Shown here: piece after piece, positions 17,315-26,050 of the stretch
Position numbering within the stretch: the first letter of the stretch is position 1
Layout: every line of letters starts with the position of its first letter
Source: JAAZGD01 sp964383845
GTDB lineage: Bacteria; Bacillota; Clostridia; Peptostreptococcales; Anaerovoracaceae
Assembly: GCA_964383845.1 (NCBI GenBank)
Contig: CAYLIF010000008.1
Span: 1 to 52,925 of the forward strand
Direction of reading: 5' to 3'
DNA length: 52,925 nt
Position numbers and translations under genes: made by a program
The notes under the pieces: generated by a model
Database searches by the model: none
Seen by the model: the letters and a program-made list of their open reading frames with translations, nothing else
What the model was told of the DNA's origin: nothing

Positions 17315-18694
17315 ATGGAATACGAAAAAACATTTGATGAAATAACAGATGAGATATTAAAACTGGTAACCGAAAAAAAATATATCAAAGCTAGAGATGA
17401 TTTGATAGCTTTAAATAACCCTGTTGACGTGGCAGAGGTTCTGGAAGAGATTATGGAAGAAGTTAGTCTAGAGAGAGCCATTATCTTGTTCAGAAGTTTA
17501 CCCAAAGAATTGTCTGTAGACGTTTTTTCTTTTTTACCTATCGAAGACCAGATTACAATTATTAATGGAATCACTGATACAGAAATCAACTTCATATTAG
17601 ACGAGTTGGATTTTGATGATATGATTGACGTTTTGGAAGAACTGCCTGCAAATGTGGTTGACAAAATTTTAGAAAAAACTCCAAAAGAAGAGCGTAAGCA
17701 AATTAATACTTTCTTGAATTATCCCGACGGTTCTGCCGGCACCCTTATGACCCCGGAATATATAAGTTTAAGTAAAAACATGACTGTGGAAGAAGCCTTG
17801 GCCTATATTAAAGAAGAGGCCTTTGACAGTGAGACCATATATACTTGCTATGTAAAGGATACTGGAAGGAAACTGGCAGGAATTATTTCTTTGCGTACTT
17901 TAGTGATTTCGAATAGTGATGATATTATTGGGGATATAATGCAGGAGGATTTTGTTTCTGTCAAGGTTTATGATGATCAAGAAATTGTTTCGCAGGTTTT
18001 TAAGCGGTATGGTTTTTTAGCAATACCCGTTGTAGATAATGAATCTAGACTGGTAGGAATAGTTACTTTTGATGATATTCTTGAAATTATCGATGAAGAA
18101 GCTACTGAAGATATAGAAAGAATGGCAGGAGTTCTTGGTACAGCACAAATGGAATACTTGGATACCAGCGTTTTTGTTCATATAAAAAGTAGATTCCCAT
18201 GGTTGTTATTTCTTATGTTATCGGCTATGGTAACTGGTGTTATTATAACTAGATTTGAATCCATGTTATCAGAAGTAATTGTTCTGGTGGCTTACCTCCC
18301 CCTTCTTATGGGAACGGGAGGCAATAGTGGTTCACAAGCAGCAATACTTATTATTCGTGGTCTTGCCTTGGGGGAAGTAGAAGTTAAAGATGCCTGCAAA
18401 GTGCTTTGGAAAGAATTTAGAATCAGCTTGTCAATTGGCATCATGTTAAGTATTTTAAACTTTTTAAAGATTATGTTCTTAGATAAGCAGGGAGTTTTTA
18501 TTGCTTTAACCGTTTGTATATCCATGGTTTTAATTATAACTTTTGCCAAAATAGTGGGGGGGATGTTACCTTTGATTGCAAAAAAAGTAGGATTAGACCC
18601 GGCACTGATGGCAACTCCAATGATTGCTTCTCTTACGGACATGACATCAGTAGTGACATATTTCTTCCTAGCATCTTTGATATTGGGTATTTAA
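17315..18694 (+). CDS. mgtE: magnesium transporter MgtE
   Basis: Mg2+ channel/transporter of 459 residues. Order of domains: an acidic MgtE_N superhelical domain (about 1-125, repeated VLEEI/LPKEL type helices), two CBS domains (about 130-255, with LMTPEYISL and VGIVTFDDILEII), a connecting helix, and five membrane helices (about 280-459) carrying the pore signature LPLLMGTGGNSGSQAA. The cytoplasmic domains close the pore when Mg2+ is high, so control can be on the protein itself. The ATG at 17315 has AGGAGG six bases upstream; a TTG two codons earlier is in frame but too close to that site. nnrD follows after a single base. Confidence 0.96.
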   Translation: MEYEKTFDEITDEILKLVTEKKYIKARDDLIALNNPVDVAEVLEEIMEEVSLERAIILFRSLPKELSVDVFSFLPIEDQITIINGITDTEINFILDELDFDDMIDVLEELPANVVDKILEKTPKEERKQINTFLNYPDGSAGTLMTPEYISLSKNMTVEEALAYIKEEAFDSETIYTCYVKDTGRKLAGIISLRTLVISNSDDIIGDIMQEDFVSVKVYDDQEIVSQVFKRYGFLAIPVVDNESRLVGIVTFDDILEIIDEEATEDIERMAGVLGTAQMEYLDTSVFVHIKSRFPWLLFLMLSAMVTGVIITRFESMLSEVIVLVAYLPLLMGTGGNSGSQAAILIIRGLALGEVEVKDACKVLWKEFRISLSIGIMLSILNFLKIMFLDKQGVFIALTVCISMVLIITFAKIVGGMLPLIAKKVGLDPALMATPMIASLTDMTSVVTYFFLASLILGI

Positions 18695-18695
18695 C

Positions 18696-19547
18696 ATGAG
18701 TAATGAAGTGGTACTATCTATTGTTAAATCAATAATAACTGATCGAAAGGAAAAGTCTCACAAAGGGGATTATGGTAGAATTCTTATTGCTGCCGGCAGC
18801 TCCGGTATGTGTGGTGCTGCAGTTTTATCGGCAAAAGGAGCCTATAGATCTGGAGCAGGCGTAGTTTCAATTGCCATACCAAAAGACTTATTCCCTATAA
18901 TACATCCGGGGGTGTGGGAAGCAGTACTTGTCGATAGAAAAACTCCTTTATCAAAGCTTATGGATTACCACAGCATGGCGGTAGGCCCGGGAATTGGACA
19001 AGAGGAAACTACGAAAGAATTTTTGAAATGGGTTCTTGAATGCTATAAAAATCCTTTGGTTCTTGATGCAGATGCATTAAATATAGCAGCGGGGTTTAAA
19101 AATTATTCAAAACTAAAGAACTATCAAGGAGATCTTCTTATTACTCCTCATCCAGGAGAGGCACAACGCCTTCTGCATATATCCCTAGAAGAGTATAATG
19201 TTTTGTCAAGAGAGCAAGTAGTTATATCTTTAGCCAAGCAAACAGGGGCCGTAGTTGTATTGAAAGGTTGGAACACATTGATTTCGGACCCTGAAGGTAG
19301 AGTAAGCCTCAATACTACTGGGAACCCAGGGATGGCAACAGGGGGAACAGGAGATGTTCTTACAGGGGTGATTACAGCATTACTTGGGAGAGGTTGCAGA
19401 GCCTATGACGCTGCAGTTGCAGGAGTATATATACATGGATTGGCAGGGGATATAGCTGCCCAGAGAAAAGGTGTGACCAGTATGACAGCTGGAGATTTGA
19501 TTGAATCTTTACCAGCAGCATTTATGAAAACGGAGAGGGGAAATTAA
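18696..19547 (+). CDS. nnrD: ADP/ATP-dependent NAD(P)H-hydrate dehydratase
   Basis: Repairs damaged hydrated NAD(P)H by ATP- or ADP-dependent dehydration. The 283-residue protein is the C-terminal, ribokinase-like half of the usual Nnr enzyme: GDYGRILIAAGSSGMCGAA near the start, then LVLDADALNIAA, LITPHPGEAQRLL, VLKGWNTLIS and the ATP/catalytic GNPGMATGGTGDVLTG. In many bacteria an epimerase domain (NnrE) is fused in front; here the protein starts just before the dehydratase fold, so the epimerase must be elsewhere or absent. The ATG follows the mgtE stop by one base and has no clear Shine-Dalgarno, suggesting translational coupling. The next gene starts two bases downstream of its stop. Confidence 0.93.
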   Translation: MSNEVVLSIVKSIITDRKEKSHKGDYGRILIAAGSSGMCGAAVLSAKGAYRSGAGVVSIAIPKDLFPIIHPGVWEAVLVDRKTPLSKLMDYHSMAVGPGIGQEETTKEFLKWVLECYKNPLVLDADALNIAAGFKNYSKLKNYQGDLLITPHPGEAQRLLHISLEEYNVLSREQVVISLAKQTGAVVVLKGWNTLISDPEGRVSLNTTGNPGMATGGTGDVLTGVITALLGRGCRAYDAAVAGVYIHGLAGDIAAQRKGVTSMTAGDLIESLPAAFMKTERGN

Positions 19548-19548
19548 A

Positions 19549-19947
19549 ATGAAAAAAGGATTATGGGCCATATTGATTTTAATTATGGTTACAGGGATGA
19601 GCTTGGTTGTTGCTTTTGGGGACACTTCAGTTCCAGGTTCTCCTGAAGACCCAGTTGTAACCAAATCATATGTGGATAGTAAACTTTCTTATGCAGTACT
19701 TCGTCTTCAACCGGGCCAACGGTTAATAGGCGGAGAAGGAACAGAAATAATTGTTAGAAGCGGCGAAGTAAAGGCTATAGATAATGGGAAAGATGGAGTT
19801 TCTGATATCACAGGTGGCCAGGATTTAAAAAGTGGGGCAGTTTGTAAGACCAATCACCTCCTTCTTATTCCAAGAAGCGATGGGCGAGGAGTTGTGGCTA
19901 GTACAGAGGCATACATAATGATAAGAGGAACCTACAAACTCAATTAA
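19549..19947 (+). CDS. small secreted protein of unknown function
   Basis: A 132-residue protein with an N-terminal signal sequence (residues 1-24: KKGLWAILILIMVTGMSLVV, then AFG|DTS). The mature part is compact and polar: VVTKSYVDSKLSY, then LQPGQRLIGGEGTEIIVRSGEVKA written as strands and turns, and a C-terminal SDGRGVVASTEAYIMIRG. I do not recognise a named family. Two cysteine-free thirds flank a single Cys (AVCKTNH). It has a strong ribosome site (GAGAGGGG) and sits between nnrD and DUF5693, CsaB and TagA genes, so a role at the cell surface is plausible but inferred only from the signal sequence and context. Confidence 0.7.
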   Translation: MKKGLWAILILIMVTGMSLVVAFGDTSVPGSPEDPVVTKSYVDSKLSYAVLRLQPGQRLIGGEGTEIIVRSGEVKAIDNGKDGVSDITGGQDLKSGAVCKTNHLLLIPRSDGRGVVASTEAYIMIRGTYKLN

Positions 19948-19960
19948 AGGAGCACTTAAG

Positions 19961-22138
19961 ATGAAAGAGTATTTACAGCAAAACAAACTTCTTGTAATTG
20001 GTATTGGCCTAGTACTTTTAGTGTGTTTGATAATAATAGCTGGACGTTTGAATGTCGAAAAAAACAACAAAACTTATGACATTGTTTTAGACTTTAATGA
20101 GGTAGAGGCAATGGCCATTCAGTCAGATCAAGACCTTGGCTGGTGGCTAGAAGAATTCAAGAAAATGGGTATTCACAAAGTAGGTTTGACAGAAGAGAGC
20201 ATTGTAACGTTAATGGAGGATACTGAACTTCCTGTTACAGGTGTTGTTATGGATCAGCTGATGAAGGATGCCAATTGGAAAGCTAATTATCCTTCACATT
20301 TTGTGGAAATAATCGAAGGATTGGGATATGACTCATATGACGTGGTATTTCAAGGAGAAGGGGCTGCTGCCACCTTCTTGAAAAAAGGTATAAGCCAGAG
20401 GATTCCATCAGATCGATACATACTATATGAGGAAGGCAACAAGATTTATGGATTTATTCATGGAACTGCCGATGTTGCTTTATATTCAGAAAAATATAAG
20501 CTTCAAAACTCCGACAACACAGGTTATCAGGAAAGAATTGATGTTGAAAGTTCTAAAATTATGTACATCAGCTTGGGGTTTTTACCAGGTAAAGTAGAAA
20601 CTATTCAGAAAGCAGGTATGGAAATAGTCCCCAGAACTATGAGTTACAATGGATGGAATGACAAACAATTTGCTAAGGCTGTTGTGGGGGATTACGAAAA
20701 ATACAAAATATCACCTGACTATATAATAGTGGGTGGACAGGCCGTGTTTGGTTACGACGATGGTTTGGATTTTGCTAAAGACTATATTCTGGATAATAAT
20801 GTAACTATGGGGCTAATTGAAAATACCACTCAACTACAAAACATTATGCAGTATGGGGTAGAAGATGTGGCAATTGCGTCTGGATATGATGCAGTGAGAA
20901 TTTTTACTGTTTGGCCATACATTCAAAACCGATATCAATACTACGGTTATGAAGGCTCTAAGGAAATTGAAAACACACTTTTCAGAGCAGTGGTAGAGAG
21001 AAATATAAGGGTTATATACTACAAGCCTATTTTTGAGTTTAAGGATTTGCATACTTATGTAACTGACCCCGTGGAATATCAAACTATGTTTGCAAATTTG
21101 GAAAACCGACTTTCTTCCCATGGTTTTGAGATGGGCACAGCAACACAGATGAAAAACTATCAAGTAAATATTTGGTTGAAGATAATCATGGGAATTGGAA
21201 GTGTTTTAGGTGTTTTATTGCTGCTTAAACTACTATTTCCCATTCCACGAAAATGGTCATTCTCTTTGGGTATAGTCGGGATCCTAGGGGTTATTGGTAT
21301 GGCAATGTCAATGCCAGAGTTATTTGAACTGGCCGCCGCCTTTTTCGCCGCAGTTGTTTTCGCATCAATAGGAATAAGCGTATTTACTGCCCAAGCCAGA
21401 TGGGCTAAAGACAATTTAGCTCAAGACGAAAAACTGCCTAAAATAATTGCAGTAAGTATTTTTGCCCTGATTGCCTCAGTTCTTATTGCTTTATTGGGAG
21501 GCCTTATGACTGCGGCCCCAATTTCTTCTGTAAATTACATGTTGGAAATAGATATATTTAGAGGGGTAAAAGTTGCGCAGTTGCTTCCTTTGGGTTATTA
21601 TATCCTAATATTCTTGGCTCTGTTTGGTTACAGTGAAGATAAAAACAAGGTGGGGAGACTGGAATTCTTTGACATCAAGGAACTACTTAACTTAAGCATA
21701 AAGGCATGGATGGTTCTTGTTGGTCTTCTTATCTTGGGATTAGGAGCTTATTACATACTCAGAACGGGTCACAATTCCAGTCTTGAGGTAAGCGGCATTG
21801 AGATGCTAGTCAGAAATAAGCTAGAGGACTTCTTAGTTGCTAGACCAAGGACAAAAGAGTTCCTCATCGCATTTCCTTCTATAATGATGATGGTTTACTG
21901 TGCTACTCGACGATGGAAGTTATGGACCATTTTGTTCGGATTGGCAGGTGTAATCGGGATTACATCTGTTTGTAACACTTTCCAACATATTAGAACGCCT
22001 CTTTATTTAGGCCTTTATCGTACGGGTTACGGTGTGATTTTCGGAATCTTGATTGGAATTGCTGGCATGCTTATTTTTGAAGGGCTACATCATTTATACA
22101 TGAATTGGCGAAAAAAACAATTGGAGACAAATGGGTAA
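19961..22138 (+). CDS. DUF5693 family membrane protein
   Basis: A 725-residue protein: one N-terminal helix (LLVIGIGLVLLVCLIIIAG, about 9-27), a large extracytoplasmic domain (about 30-395), then some eight to ten helices from about 405 to 715. The soluble part begins DIVLDFNEVEAMA and includes GIHKVGLTEESI and VDYIIVGG-like strands, matching DUF5693. The domain reads like a TIM-barrel-type fold by strand pattern, but I see no assured catalytic residues. It overlaps csaB by eight bases and follows the small secreted protein with AAAGGAG as ribosome site. DUF5693 genes are often next to csaB in Clostridia, implying a role in export or assembly of a secondary cell-wall polymer; this is inference. 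Confidence 0.8.
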   Translation: MKEYLQQNKLLVIGIGLVLLVCLIIIAGRLNVEKNNKTYDIVLDFNEVEAMAIQSDQDLGWWLEEFKKMGIHKVGLTEESIVTLMEDTELPVTGVVMDQLMKDANWKANYPSHFVEIIEGLGYDSYDVVFQGEGAAATFLKKGISQRIPSDRYILYEEGNKIYGFIHGTADVALYSEKYKLQNSDNTGYQERIDVESSKIMYISLGFLPGKVETIQKAGMEIVPRTMSYNGWNDKQFAKAVVGDYEKYKISPDYIIVGGQAVFGYDDGLDFAKDYILDNNVTMGLIENTTQLQNIMQYGVEDVAIASGYDAVRIFTVWPYIQNRYQYYGYEGSKEIENTLFRAVVERNIRVIYYKPIFEFKDLHTYVTDPVEYQTMFANLENRLSSHGFEMGTATQMKNYQVNIWLKIIMGIGSVLGVLLLLKLLFPIPRKWSFSLGIVGILGVIGMAMSMPELFELAAAFFAAVVFASIGISVFTAQARWAKDNLAQDEKLPKIIAVSIFALIASVLIALLGGLMTAAPISSVNYMLEIDIFRGVKVAQLLPLGYYILIFLALFGYSEDKNKVGRLEFFDIKELLNLSIKAWMVLVGLLILGLGAYYILRTGHNSSLEVSGIEMLVRNKLEDFLVARPRTKEFLIAFPSIMMMVYCATRRWKLWTILFGLAGVIGITSVCNTFQHIRTPLYLGLYRTGYGVIFGILIGIAGMLIFEGLHHLYMNWRKKQLETNG

Positions 22139-23231
22139 GATATTAATTTCAGGCTATTATGGTTTTAATAATATTGGTGACGAATCAATTTTGCAAGCGG
22201 TAGTCCATAACTTGAGAGAAAAAGTACCAGGTGTTGAGATTACTGTTTTATCTCAACATCCTGAATCCACAGCTGAAAAACATCAGGTTATAAGCGTGGA
22301 CCGGAAATCTTTTTTTGGAGTGGTTAAGGCAATAAAAAATTCTGATTTAGTGATATCTGGCGGTGGTAGTCTTCTTCAGGATGTTACAAGTAAAAAAAGC
22401 ATCATCTATTATTTGATGATAATGTGGATTACAAAGTTTTTGAGAAAAGATTTTTTTATTTACAGTCAAGGTATAGGGCCGATTACCAGTAGTTGGAATC
22501 GGAAACTTACTGCTAGAACTCTAAAAAAGGCTAGTGGAATTGTGGTAAGAGATCAAGCATCTAAGGAGCTATTAGTTGAAATTGGATTGGCAGCAGATGA
22601 TATAGTAATTACAGCGGATCCCGTTCTTGGAATTGAGCCTGTTCCTCTAGAACTAGGCCAAGAGATCCTAAGAAAAGAAGGTTTTACAAGAGATAAGGAA
22701 AAACCTTTAATCGGTTTTGCTATAAAAGAGAACCGTTTAGATTCACAATTCGTAGCAGAATTAGAAGAATCTATAAGACAATTAACAGCCATGGAGAAAG
22801 CTCAAGTTGTATTGATTCCTTTTCATTATAAGGAAGACTTAGCGGTTATTGAAGAACTCCAGCGAAGACTGGAAGACAAAGTGTTCGCAGTTAAAAATAA
22901 GTATCTAACAAATGAAATGATGTCTATTATTGGCAATATGGATGTGCTGGTAGGGGTAAGGCTTCATTCTTTAATACATGCGGCTATTATGGGAGTTAGT
23001 ATGATAGGAATATCTTATGACCCAAAAATTAATGCATTTCTGAACTCCATTGGACTAAAGGCTTTGTCAACTACAATTGATTTTAGATCAACCTATTTTC
23101 TGGAAGAATACCAAAGGGTATGTGATGAAAGAAAAGAAGAAAAAGGGAACCGATTAGAAGAAAAAGTCCGAATTATGGTAGATAGTTTAGCAACTAATGA
23201 AGAGATGATTAAAAGGATTTTGGAAAAATAA
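22131..23231 (+). CDS. csaB: polysaccharide pyruvyl transferase CsaB
   Basis: Transfers pyruvate from phosphoenolpyruvate to a sugar (typically N-acetylmannosamine) of the secondary cell-wall polymer; the ketal is the ligand for SLH domains of S-layer proteins. The 366-residue protein begins with the family signature ISGYYGFNNIGDESIL, continues with VISGGGSLLQD (about 75-85), FFIYSQGIGPITS (about 104-116) and a C-terminal VGVRLHSLIHAAIMGVS, where the His is typical of pyruvyl transferases. The ATG overlaps the DUF5693 stop by eight bases with TTGGAGA upstream, and the TagA-type gene begins one base after its stop. Implies SLH-anchored surface proteins encoded elsewhere in this genome. Confidence 0.93.
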   Translation: MGKILISGYYGFNNIGDESILQAVVHNLREKVPGVEITVLSQHPESTAEKHQVISVDRKSFFGVVKAIKNSDLVISGGGSLLQDVTSKKSIIYYLMIMWITKFLRKDFFIYSQGIGPITSSWNRKLTARTLKKASGIVVRDQASKELLVEIGLAADDIVITADPVLGIEPVPLELGQEILRKEGFTRDKEKPLIGFAIKENRLDSQFVAELEESIRQLTAMEKAQVVLIPFHYKEDLAVIEELQRRLEDKVFAVKNKYLTNEMMSIIGNMDVLVGVRLHSLIHAAIMGVSMIGISYDPKINAFLNSIGLKALSTTIDFRSTYFLEEYQRVCDERKEEKGNRLEEKVRIMVDSLATNEEMIKRILEK

Positions 23232-23232
23232 T

Positions 23233-23982
23233 ATGAATAAGCGACTATATATTTGGGGAATACCTATCGATCAAGTTAATATGGAACAAGCAAAAGATCG
23301 GCTAAAGACCATAATGGACGAAGATGGTTTTGACATTATAGTAACCCCTAATCCCGAGATTATAATGAACGCTCTTAAGGATGAAGATCTAAAACAGTTA
23401 ATTAAGAACTCTACTTTGGCTATTCCCGACGGGATTAGCATTATATATGCTAGTAAAATGATGGGGGAACCTCTTGAAGAAAGAATCACAGGTATAGACT
23501 TTTTAACCCAGGTTATTGAATTATTAAGTGAAAAAAAAATGGGCATATACCTATTAGGAGGCCGGCCAGCTAGTGACGGAGAACAATCAGTTTGCCAAAA
23601 GGCTGGAGATAACATGAAGAAAAGGTATCCAGGATTGATAATTTCAGGATACCACCACGGATATTTTGGCCCCGAAGAAGAAGCAGGTGTGGTAAAAAAA
23701 ATCCGTGAATCTGGAGCTTCATTTCTATGCGTGGCTATGGGGTCCCCAAGACAAGAAAAATTCCTTGATGCCAATAGATCCAAGCTTTCTAATATTCGTG
23801 GTGCTATGGGAGTTGGTGGTAGCCTAGATGTTTGGGCGGGAACAGTAAGTAGGGCTCCTGAATTTTATCAAAAGCACGGGTTAGAATGGCTCTATCGATT
23901 GATTAAGGAGCCGGTAAGAATTAAAAGAATGGCAAAAATCCCTTTGTTTATGGTAAAAGTTATGCTAACAAAAGGGAAATAA
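23233..23982 (+). CDS. WecB/TagA/CpsF family glycosyltransferase
   Basis: A 249-residue GT26 enzyme that in characterised cases adds N-acetylmannosamine to undecaprenyl-PP-GlcNAc, an early step of wall-polymer linkage units. Family marks: VTPNPEIIMNA (about 37-47), LAIPDGISIIYASKMMG (about 62-78), RITGIDFL, IYLLGGRP (about 108), GYHHGYFGP, and VAMGSPRQEKFL (about 165-176). The basic C-terminal tail (RLIKEPVRIKRMAK) is the usual membrane-association segment. It follows csaB by one base and probably makes the ManNAc-containing polymer that CsaB pyruvylates. Gene symbol tagA would fit but the acceptor is not proven. Confidence 0.9.
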   Translation: MNKRLYIWGIPIDQVNMEQAKDRLKTIMDEDGFDIIVTPNPEIIMNALKDEDLKQLIKNSTLAIPDGISIIYASKMMGEPLEERITGIDFLTQVIELLSEKKMGIYLLGGRPASDGEQSVCQKAGDNMKKRYPGLIISGYHHGYFGPEEEAGVVKKIRESGASFLCVAMGSPRQEKFLDANRSKLSNIRGAMGVGGSLDVWAGTVSRAPEFYQKHGLEWLYRLIKEPVRIKRMAKIPLFMVKVMLTKGK

Positions 23983-24031
23983 CAAGAGTTTAATAAAAAA
24001 CCAAGACATAAAACATTAAAGGAGACAATTT

Positions 24032-24853
24032 ATGGAAATCAAAAATCTCGAAAAACGGGCTGCCAATATAAGAAGAGGTGTTATTTTGGCAACTGGAGCA
24101 GCAGGTTCTGGCCATCCTGGTGGATCTCTATCTGCAGCAGACATTTTATCAGTTCTATATTTTCACGAAATGAATCATAACCCCAAGGATCCTACTATGC
24201 AAGATCGAGATAAGTTCGTACTTTCAAAGGGGCATGGAGCACCTGGCTTATATGCAGCTTTAGCAGAAAGCGGATATTTTCCAAAAGAAGATATTTTAAC
24301 TCTGAGAAAAATTAATAGTAAATTCCAAGGCCATCCAGATTCAAAAAAACTACCTGGAGTCGAAACCTCTACAGGGTCTTTAGGACAAGGTTTTTCTATG
24401 TCAATTGGTATGGCATTAGCTGGACGTCTCGACAAAAGCAAGGGTAGAGTTTATGTTCTTTTAGGTGACGGAGAATTACAAGAAGGATTAGTTTGGGAAG
24501 CGGCAATGGCGGCAGGTCATTATTCACTAGATAATATAGTTGCCATTGTTGATTGGAATGGACTTCAAATTGATGGAAAAAATGACGATGTTATGAAAGT
24601 TACACCTATAGCCGAGAAATTTGAAGCTTTTGGTTGGCACACATTGTCTATCGATGGCCATAACATACCCGAAATAATTGAGGCACTTAGAGAAGCAAGA
24701 AACACAATAGCAAAACCAACCCTTATTGTTGCAAAAACCTTTAAAGGTCAAGGTGTTTCTTTTATGAAAGACCAAGCAGGTTGGCATGGAAAGGCACCTA
24801 ACAAAGAAGAAGTTGAAAAAGCATTAGCAGAAATAGGAGGGGAATGGGTATGA
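24032..24853 (+). CDS. transketolase, N-terminal subunit
   Basis: Thiamine-diphosphate-binding half of a split transketolase (pentose phosphate pathway, two-carbon transfer between sugar phosphates). The 273 residues contain ATGAAGSGHPGGSLSAADIL (about 20-39), KFVLSKGHGAPGLYAAL (about 63-79), GQGFSMSIGMALAG, and the TPP/metal motif GDGELQEGLVWEA (about 145-157) ending in DWNGLQIDG. It stops where single-chain enzymes continue; the second half follows with an ATGA overlap. Split transketolases are common in Clostridia and archaea. AAAGGAG precedes the ATG. No promoter is obvious in the 49-base gap upstream. Confidence 0.95.
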   Translation: MEIKNLEKRAANIRRGVILATGAAGSGHPGGSLSAADILSVLYFHEMNHNPKDPTMQDRDKFVLSKGHGAPGLYAALAESGYFPKEDILTLRKINSKFQGHPDSKKLPGVETSTGSLGQGFSMSIGMALAGRLDKSKGRVYVLLGDGELQEGLVWEAAMAAGHYSLDNIVAIVDWNGLQIDGKNDDVMKVTPIAEKFEAFGWHTLSIDGHNIPEIIEALREARNTIAKPTLIVAKTFKGQGVSFMKDQAGWHGKAPNKEEVEKALAEIGGEWV

Positions 24854-25785
24854 CAGAAAAAATGGCCACACGGCAAGCCTACGGGCAAGTATTATTAGAA
24901 CTAGGAGATAAATATTCAAATTTGGTGGTATTAGATGGGGATTTATCAAAATCCACAATGACATACGATTTTGGACAAGAAAACCCTAAACGATTTTTTA
25001 ATATGGGAATTGCAGAACAGAATCTTTATGGGACAGCAGCGGGAATGGCTCTTTCGGGGAAAATAGTATGTGCCTCTACGTTTGCTATTTTTGCTGCTGG
25101 CAGAGCATTTGAAATTATAAGAAATTCTATTGGATATACAAATGCAAATGTAAAAATATGTGCCACCCATGCTGGGATAACGGTAGGCGAAGATGGTGGA
25201 AGTCACCAGACCTTTGAAGACATTGCTTTGATGAGAACAATTCCAGGAATGATTGTAGTTAATCCAAGTGATGGTCATTCTACAAAGGCTTTGATGAGAC
25301 AGGTTTGCGCAATTGACGGCCCTTGTTATGTAAGGTTGGGAAGATTTGCTGTACCTTTTGTTTACGAGGAAGATGCTGCTGTAACCCTAGGAAAAGGGAA
25401 TCTGTTAAAAGAGGGTAGAGACCTTACAATTATTGCTACGGGAATTATGGTGAATGAGGCTTTGATGGCATGGGAAGAATTGAAAAGCCAAGGAATAGAA
25501 GCTCGTGTTATAGATATGCATACAATCAAACCTATAGATAAAGAGATAATTCTTAGAGCGGCAAGAGAAACAGGCAAGATAGTAACTGCAGAAGAGCATG
25601 GTATATATGGTGGTCTTGGCTCTGCTGTCGCAGAAGTGGTAGTTAAAGATCATCCCGTTAAGATGGCTTTTGTAGGACAACAAGATACCTTTGGTGAATC
25701 GGGGAAACCAGAGGAACTAAAAATAAAATACAAGATGACTGCCGCTGATATCGTTGAGGCGTCAAATAAGTTACTACAGAAGTAA
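24850..25785 (+). CDS. transketolase, C-terminal subunit
   Basis: Pyrimidine-binding and C-terminal half of the split transketolase, 311 residues. It starts TEKMATRQAYGQVLLEL, has VVLDGDLSKSTMT, FNMGIAEQNLYGTAAGMA with the catalytic Glu (about 55-75), GEDGGSHQTFEDIALMR (about 115) and the C-terminal IVTAEEHGIYGGLGSA. The start is placed at ATG 24850 rather than 24844: AGGAGG (24835-24840) is nine bases from 24850 but only three from 24844, and 24850 gives the standard ATGA overlap with the partner gene. It must assemble with the N-terminal subunit to be active. Confidence 0.95.
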   Translation: MTEKMATRQAYGQVLLELGDKYSNLVVLDGDLSKSTMTYDFGQENPKRFFNMGIAEQNLYGTAAGMALSGKIVCASTFAIFAAGRAFEIIRNSIGYTNANVKICATHAGITVGEDGGSHQTFEDIALMRTIPGMIVVNPSDGHSTKALMRQVCAIDGPCYVRLGRFAVPFVYEEDAAVTLGKGNLLKEGRDLTIIATGIMVNEALMAWEELKSQGIEARVIDMHTIKPIDKEIILRAARETGKIVTAEEHGIYGGLGSAVAEVVVKDHPVKMAFVGQQDTFGESGKPEELKIKYKMTAADIVEASNKLLQK

Positions 25786-25819
25786 GAGTTTCAAAGAAAC
25801 GCAGAAAGGATCTAAGAAA

Positions 25820-26050
25820 TTGGGAAAAGGGAAATTGACTTTTAGGAAAGACCGTTGTAAGGGATGTGAACTCTGTGTTCTTGTATGCCCAGAAAATATA
25901 CTACAAATAGATCAAGAAACCATCAACATTAAAGATTATCATCCTATAATGTGTATAGATATGGAAAGATGTATCGGATGTGGCAACTGTGCTTTAATGT
26001 GCCCTGATGGAGTAATAAATGTTTACCGAGAAGAGGAGGCAGCCAAATGA
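25820..26050 (+). CDS. 4Fe-4S ferredoxin-type delta subunit of 2-oxoacid oxidoreductase
   Basis: A 76-residue bis-4Fe-4S protein. Two cysteine motifs are visible: CKGCELCVLVCPENI and CIGCGNCALMCPDGV. It is the electron-transfer subunit of the 2-oxoacid:ferredoxin oxidoreductase whose other subunits follow at once. The start is chosen as TTG at 25820 (LGKGKLTFRKD): AAAGGA lies nine bases upstream, whereas the frame extended further up overlaps transketolase and has no ribosome site. Its stop overlaps the alpha-subunit start by four bases (ATGA). Confidence 0.9.
   Translation: MGKGKLTFRKDRCKGCELCVLVCPENILQIDQETINIKDYHPIMCIDMERCIGCGNCALMCPDGVINVYREEEAAK

Noticed and set aside
23271..23783. 170-codon open frame on the minus strand inside the TagA-type gene
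   Set aside because: No ribosome site or recognisable protein; it is the shadow of a well-identified gene, as are the other antisense frames.
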